Assembly: GCA_015501075.1 (NCBI GenBank)
Contig: JADNYJ010000336.1
Coordinates: forward strand, 1 to 35,147
DNA: 35,147 nt
Source of the DNA: Gymnopilus junonius
Lineage: Eukaryota; Basidiomycota; Agaricomycetes; Agaricales; Galerinaceae
Reading direction: 5' to 3'
Positions 30,964-35,147 of this stretch are shown here, piece by piece; position 1 is the first letter of the stretch, and every line of letters starts with the position of its first letter. The notes below the pieces were generated by a model that worked only from the letters and a program-made list of their open reading frames with translations, did not search any database and was not told where the DNA came from. Both the position numbers and the translations under genes were made by a program.

Positions 30964-32474
30964 CACGCTCTCATTGACAACTTTGCTAGACATCATCTTT
31001 AATCATGGGGGATTATCACATCGTTCAGGCCACTATTGACTGAATCTTGAACATACAGTCCTTCCCTCCTCTCATCGGCAAAATTGCTGGCAACATCTGT
31101 TTCTCCCTTTCCTCTTTCCTCCTCACCCCACTCTTAGGAGTCAAGCTTATAGTGTGTTTGACAAGAAATTGTAATAAGCTCATCTGCCCTGTTTCTTTTC
31201 TTTTTCTCTTTTTCCATTTTCCTCTTATCTTTTGCTTTTATTTTCAGTGCTGTCACCTTCGTAAATTGTCTGTAATAAGTTATACCCTCGCTATTGTTAT
31301 CACTGTCATCATCGTTTCTGTAAATGTTCTCATTGAATCTCAATTTCCCTTTAATTTTTTTTCCTTGTCCAGCCAGTTGCTATCGCATCCAATATAGACA
31401 GCGAGGAGAGCTTCAAGTCGAGGACCAGTTCCATGTGTACATGTGCAGTATTGTTTATTAGGACTCCACTAAGGTGTAGTATGCCCATGAACTCTGCTGA
31501 TATGGTAACATTTTACAGTGGTTGATCCTTCACATTACAATACCGAGAAGAGTCTTTTAGACTTGGAGAAGAGAAGATTGAAGAGGGTGCCATTGAGTAA
31601 CAGGATGCACCTCACCAGTCAGGTAGGCAGAGAAAGACAAAGAGCATTAAAAATCCAGAATACATCACATACATTGTGGGTATCATAGACATCCTATATC
31701 TTTCCTGTACAGTTTCTCAATGGTGAAGAGATAGGAAAAAGGAGAATATTATCCATCAATCACTCGATGAACAAAATCAACCCAAGCAGATCTTACAAAA
31801 GGAACAAAGACACCACTGCCCACCAAATGCTCCAATAACCAATCCAATTTGTGAAGAATCTGAGTGTCCGAGCACATATATTTGTTGGAATACCAGAATT
31901 ATGTGAGCATGCGCAATGCAGCTCCATTTCCTGATAGGGATTCTTATTGTTCTCATAGACTACATAGGTACAGGATTTGTACATATATAGTCATCCATTT
32001 GCCTCTTGGCACCCCCCATCCCTCTCAGAGGCCAAACATACCATCATCAAAGCATGTTGTTTATTTCAACAATATTTACTTGACTTCAAAGGAGTCTCTA
32101 AAGCTATTGATGTTATTCGCCATTCCAGGCCAATGTCTAAAGCCTTTTCCTACATACAGTGACTGTACAACAATCAACAGCTCTCGAGAACTAACCAAAT
32201 TCCTCTCTGCATCCAAAGAAAACGGCTGTGTATCAGCATAGAAAATGGCAACTTGAAAACATTGCCTTCAAAAATACAGTAATTCTTTCCCAATCGGGTC
32301 TAGATGTGGATGAAAAAAAAAAGTCCAGCAATACACAAAACCATCCTCGACCTATCCATAGACCAATGGTGAACAGATAGTTTCAAAATGTGATAAGGAA
32401 TAATAGAGTACATGCTAGCAGGGTAAATATGTGCATGCCATACCCAGCTGCTCAGAAGAAGATGAAATTTTCAA

Positions 32475-32498
32475 AAATAGTGTCAACTGACACTATTT
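32475..32498. repeat. 24-nt inverted repeat (11-bp arms, 2-nt spacer)
   Basis: AAATAGTGTCA at 32475-32485 and TGACACTATTT at 32488-32498 are perfect reverse complements around AC. Possible dimer binding site or small element end. Confidence 0.7.
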
Positions 32499-32999
32499 GA
32501 TGGTGGTCTAGAGTACATTAAAGTTAAAGAACACTTCCCCACTGGAGTTCGCACAGCAGAATCGAATTTATCCAAGGACCGGATACCACAGTTCAACTCG
32601 AATGCCCAGGGGTCCGCATCCAGCGGGGAATTGCTCCGAGATGCCAGTGCAGGGAAGGAGAGTTTAAAGTTGCAGTCATCAACACGGTTCGTTCGGAGAA
32701 CAAGTCTTTCATACACATACTGTATCAATTGAAAGAAATTAAAAATTCAATGAGAACGTAAAGTTAACTTGAAAGACTTCATGTCCAAAAAGTCGCAGTC
32801 AATTCAAGTGAATTTTTCACCCGAATTGCCTAATATGACTGACTCGCCAGGTTGTTACTTACTGATCCCTTGACCCAAAGCAGCTGCGTCTACATAGGAA
32901 TACATAAGCAGAGTGGGTTGTTTAGATAAGACGTTGATGTTTATAATCCTCAACAAAAAAGCAGATCTTATAATAAGGATTGCATCCATTCACATCCTG

Positions 33000-33032
33000 C
33001 GCTGCACGCTGCACGCTGCAAGCTGCGAACCT
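33000..33032 (+). repeat. CGCTGCA microrepeat
   Basis: Tandem GCTGCAC units (about three) followed by GCTGCAAGCTGCG. Low-complexity only. Confidence 0.6.
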
Positions 33033-33400
33033 GAAGGCCATGCAAGTAGCAGTAGCAGTGCATGGAGAAGGTAAAAGTATAATAGACATCAGACATAACC
33101 AAAACTCAGTAGTCGGAACTTGGAGATAGTCCGAAATGACTGACCCTCCGTGCCCATTCCTTCCCTTCCATTCCCTGACTACAAGCGCAAGAAAACGCAG
33201 TCAACCATGATGCAGATCTTGAAATTCCATATATTTACAGTGATATAAATGAAAAAGAAAAATCCAGTCTGCATCCTGGGAGTGAGCAAGTGTCGAGTGT
33301 CGGGTAGGTAACAGGGAAGAGAAGGGAAGGAGAAGGGAGGGAAGGGCATCCAAGTTCCAAAATGTGATGTGACAACTCATGAAATATTAAGACACAGCTG

Positions 33401-33441
33401 CCATGCGCATGCCGCATGCCGCACGCCGCACACTGCATGCG
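33401..33441 (+). repeat. GCATGCCG/GCACGCCG microrepeat
   Basis: Tandem imperfect 8-nt units, rich in GCATGC palindromes. Confidence 0.6.
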
Positions 33442-33955
33442 GTTTGGTTAGAAGATGAAGAAGACGAAGAACTTGAAAGAGAGAAAGAAAATAGGCCAAA
33501 TGACGCGATACGAAGATAGGACAGAGCTTATCCACACCACAAACTAAACCAACACCCTAAACCCCCTTCCCAACTCGACTCGAGCACTGAGTCTGCATCC
33601 GACGACGACAAGGAGGGGGAGGAGGGGGAAGGGTACGGAGTACGCCGCCGAAATCCAGAGCAGGGAAGGGAAGGAGGCATTAGCTTGGGTATCAGGTATG
33701 TTTCATGGTTTATGAGTGGGCGGGAGGCGAGTGAGAGTGAGAGTGAACGAGATGAGTGAGAATGAAAATGAAAATGAGAGTATGTGAAAATGAAACTAAA
33801 AATTACTGTCTCACACCGGGTTTCCCATTGTCTTTTGGTCTAGACTCTCAGTCACGACAACGGTCACACCTCCCTGATTTGATCAGCACCCAACCCTCCT
33901 CCGCCTCATCCATCCATCCATCCCGCTCCCGCTCCCAACCCAAATCGAATCCAAA

Positions 33956-35147
33956 ATGGCCAGCCTCATCGCCATCCTCGATCTCAAAGGCAAACCGCTG
34001 ATCCAACGCTCATACCGGACGACGTGCCTCCCTCCTACGTGGAACGATTCCTCCCGCTCGTGCTGGACATCGAGGAGGACGGACAGCAGGTCACACCGTG
34101 TTTCTCCAGTCAGGGGATCAATTACATGCACATCCGTCATTCCAATCTATACCGTACGTCCCTACCCACTTCACATACTCACCTCCTCCCCACCACACCC
34201 CCTCCCAGTCCTCGCCCTCTCAAAACGCAACACAAACGCAGCAGAAATAATCATCTTCCTCCACCGCCTCACCCAAGTCCTCATCGAATACTTCAAAGAA
34301 CTCGAAGAGGAATCCATCCGGACAATTTCGTCATCATCTACGAGCTCATGGACGAGATGATGGATTTCGGGTACCCACAGACCACGGAGAGTAAGATCCT
34401 GCAGGAGTATATCACGCAGGAGTCGCATAAGCTGGAGATACAGGCGAGGCCGCCGATGGCGGTGACGAATGCGGTGTCGTGGCGCACGGAGGGGATTAGG
34501 TATAGGAAGAACGAGGTGTTTTTGGATGTGATTGAAGTGTGAATATGCTCGTGCGTCTTTGCTCTTCTTCTTTGGATGGGTTGGGTTGGGTTGACTCGGG
34601 TGTTACAGGTGAACGCGAACGGTAATGTGGTACGATCAGAGATCCTGGGCGCCGTCAAGATGAAATGCTACCTCTCTGGAATGCCAGAGCTCCGACTGGA
34701 TTAAACGATAAAGTCATGTTCGAATCCACCGGTCGAAGTACGTCCCCCTTCTTTCCCTTCCTGTTCCCCCTTCTTAACCCCCCCCCTCCCCAGCCGCCCG
34801 CGGCAAAGCCATCGAAATGGAAGACGTCAAATTCCACCAATGCGTCCGCCTCTCCCGCTTCGAAAACGACCGCACCATATCCTTCATCCCCCCCGACGGC
34901 GAATTCGAACTCATGTCCTACCGCCTCTCCACCCCCGTCAAACCCCTCATATGGGTCGAGGCCGCGGTGGAGAGCCACAAAGGCAGTCGGGTGGAGTACA
35001 TGGTCAAGGTCAAGGCGCAGTTTAAGAGGAGGAGTTCCGCGAATAATGTAGAGGTGTATGTGCCCGTTCCGGATGATGCGGATAGTCCAAAGTTTAGAGT
35101 GAGTGTATATTGAAAGGTGGGTTTTTTTGGTGCTTTTTTCTCATTTT
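33956..35147 (+). CDS. apm1: AP-1 complex subunit mu (clathrin adaptor medium chain), 5' part
   Basis: Exons 33956-34153, 34209-34550, 34609-34737 and 34794-35098, then a GTGAGT donor and intron to the window end. The product starts MASLIAILDLKGKPLIQRSY and, in the proper frames, continues with PPSYVERFLPLVLDIEEDGQ, NYMHIRHSNLY, NTNAAEIIIFLHRL, IIYELMDEMMDFGYPQTTES, SWRTEGIRYRKNEVFLDV, NANGNVVRSEILGAVKMKCY, then GKAIEMEDVKFHQCVRLSRF and ending SPKFR. This is the N-terminal longin-like domain plus the beginning of the mu homology domain. About 326 residues of a usual 435-440 are present. It sorts cargo (tyrosine-based signals) into clathrin vesicles at the trans-Golgi and endosomes. Four single-base deletions must be allowed for, near 34017, 34320, 34535 and 34698. 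With them, all intron phases fit. Family identity is certain; whether the copy is functional is open. Confidence 0.92.

Larger units (their letters stand above)
30179..33955. other. 3.8 kb gene-poor stretch
   Basis: No gene recognised on either strand; the longest frames (31047-31397 and 31864-32241) are AT- or pyrimidine-rich and motif-free. It holds two inverted repeats, a short direct repeat at 30663-30740 and G/C or purine microrepeats near 33000-33030, 33300-33350 and 33400-33441. The right end contains the promoter of apm1, with no clear TATA box. Confidence 0.45.

Overview
The window is nuclear DNA of a filamentous basidiomycete, most likely an Agaricomycete. Nearly every gene is interrupted by 50-70 nt GT-AG introns. 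The proteins (SLC45-type sugar transporter, expanded SET-domain proteins, pepsin-like secreted protease, amidoligase-like enzyme, AP-1 mu adaptin) fit that group, although the assignment rests on recognised families and not on a search.

Layout, left to right. 1-1154 (+): 3' end of an SLC45/sucrose-carrier-like transporter. 1900-2713 and 4000-5200 (+): two tandem paralogous small secreted proteins built from shared modules; one carries a very His-rich tract, the other Ser/Thr/Pro-rich linkers and an extra copy of the module. 6040-6113 (+): tRNA-Ile(AAU). 6486-8352 (-): a six-exon SET-domain protein. 9158-10262 (+): a tentative uncharacterised spliced gene with a membrane segment. 10263-14707: gene-poor, nothing recognised. 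14708-20401 (+): a 15-exon gene for a very unusual protein with a membrane-spanning N-terminal part, an acidic region made of amplified exon/intron units, and a tail with eleven copies of a Ser-Ile-His-Ala-Pro type motif. 22037-23635 (-): a secreted aspartic protease with a dense N-glycosylation-sequon repeat and an altered second catalytic motif. 25190-26745 (-): a second SET-domain protein. 27385-28480 (-): an amidoligase-like enzyme. 29759-30178 (+): an orphan ORF. 30179-33955: gene-poor with hairpins and simple repeats. 33956-35098 (+): 5' three quarters of AP-1 complex subunit mu (apm1), running off the end.

A strong cross-cutting signal is that many otherwise well-preserved genes are broken by single-base indels, often in short homopolymers: four in apm1, one each in the SLC45 transporter, both SET genes and secreted protein 2, and about three in the repeat-protein gene. 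Splice sites and downstream frames stay intact, so uncorrected consensus errors in a long-read assembly are more likely than simultaneous pseudogenisation. Any automatic gene model here should be treated with care.

The genes do not form an obvious pathway or cluster. The two most novel-looking items are the tandem module-built secreted proteins and the SIHAP-repeat membrane protein with exon/intron unit amplification.
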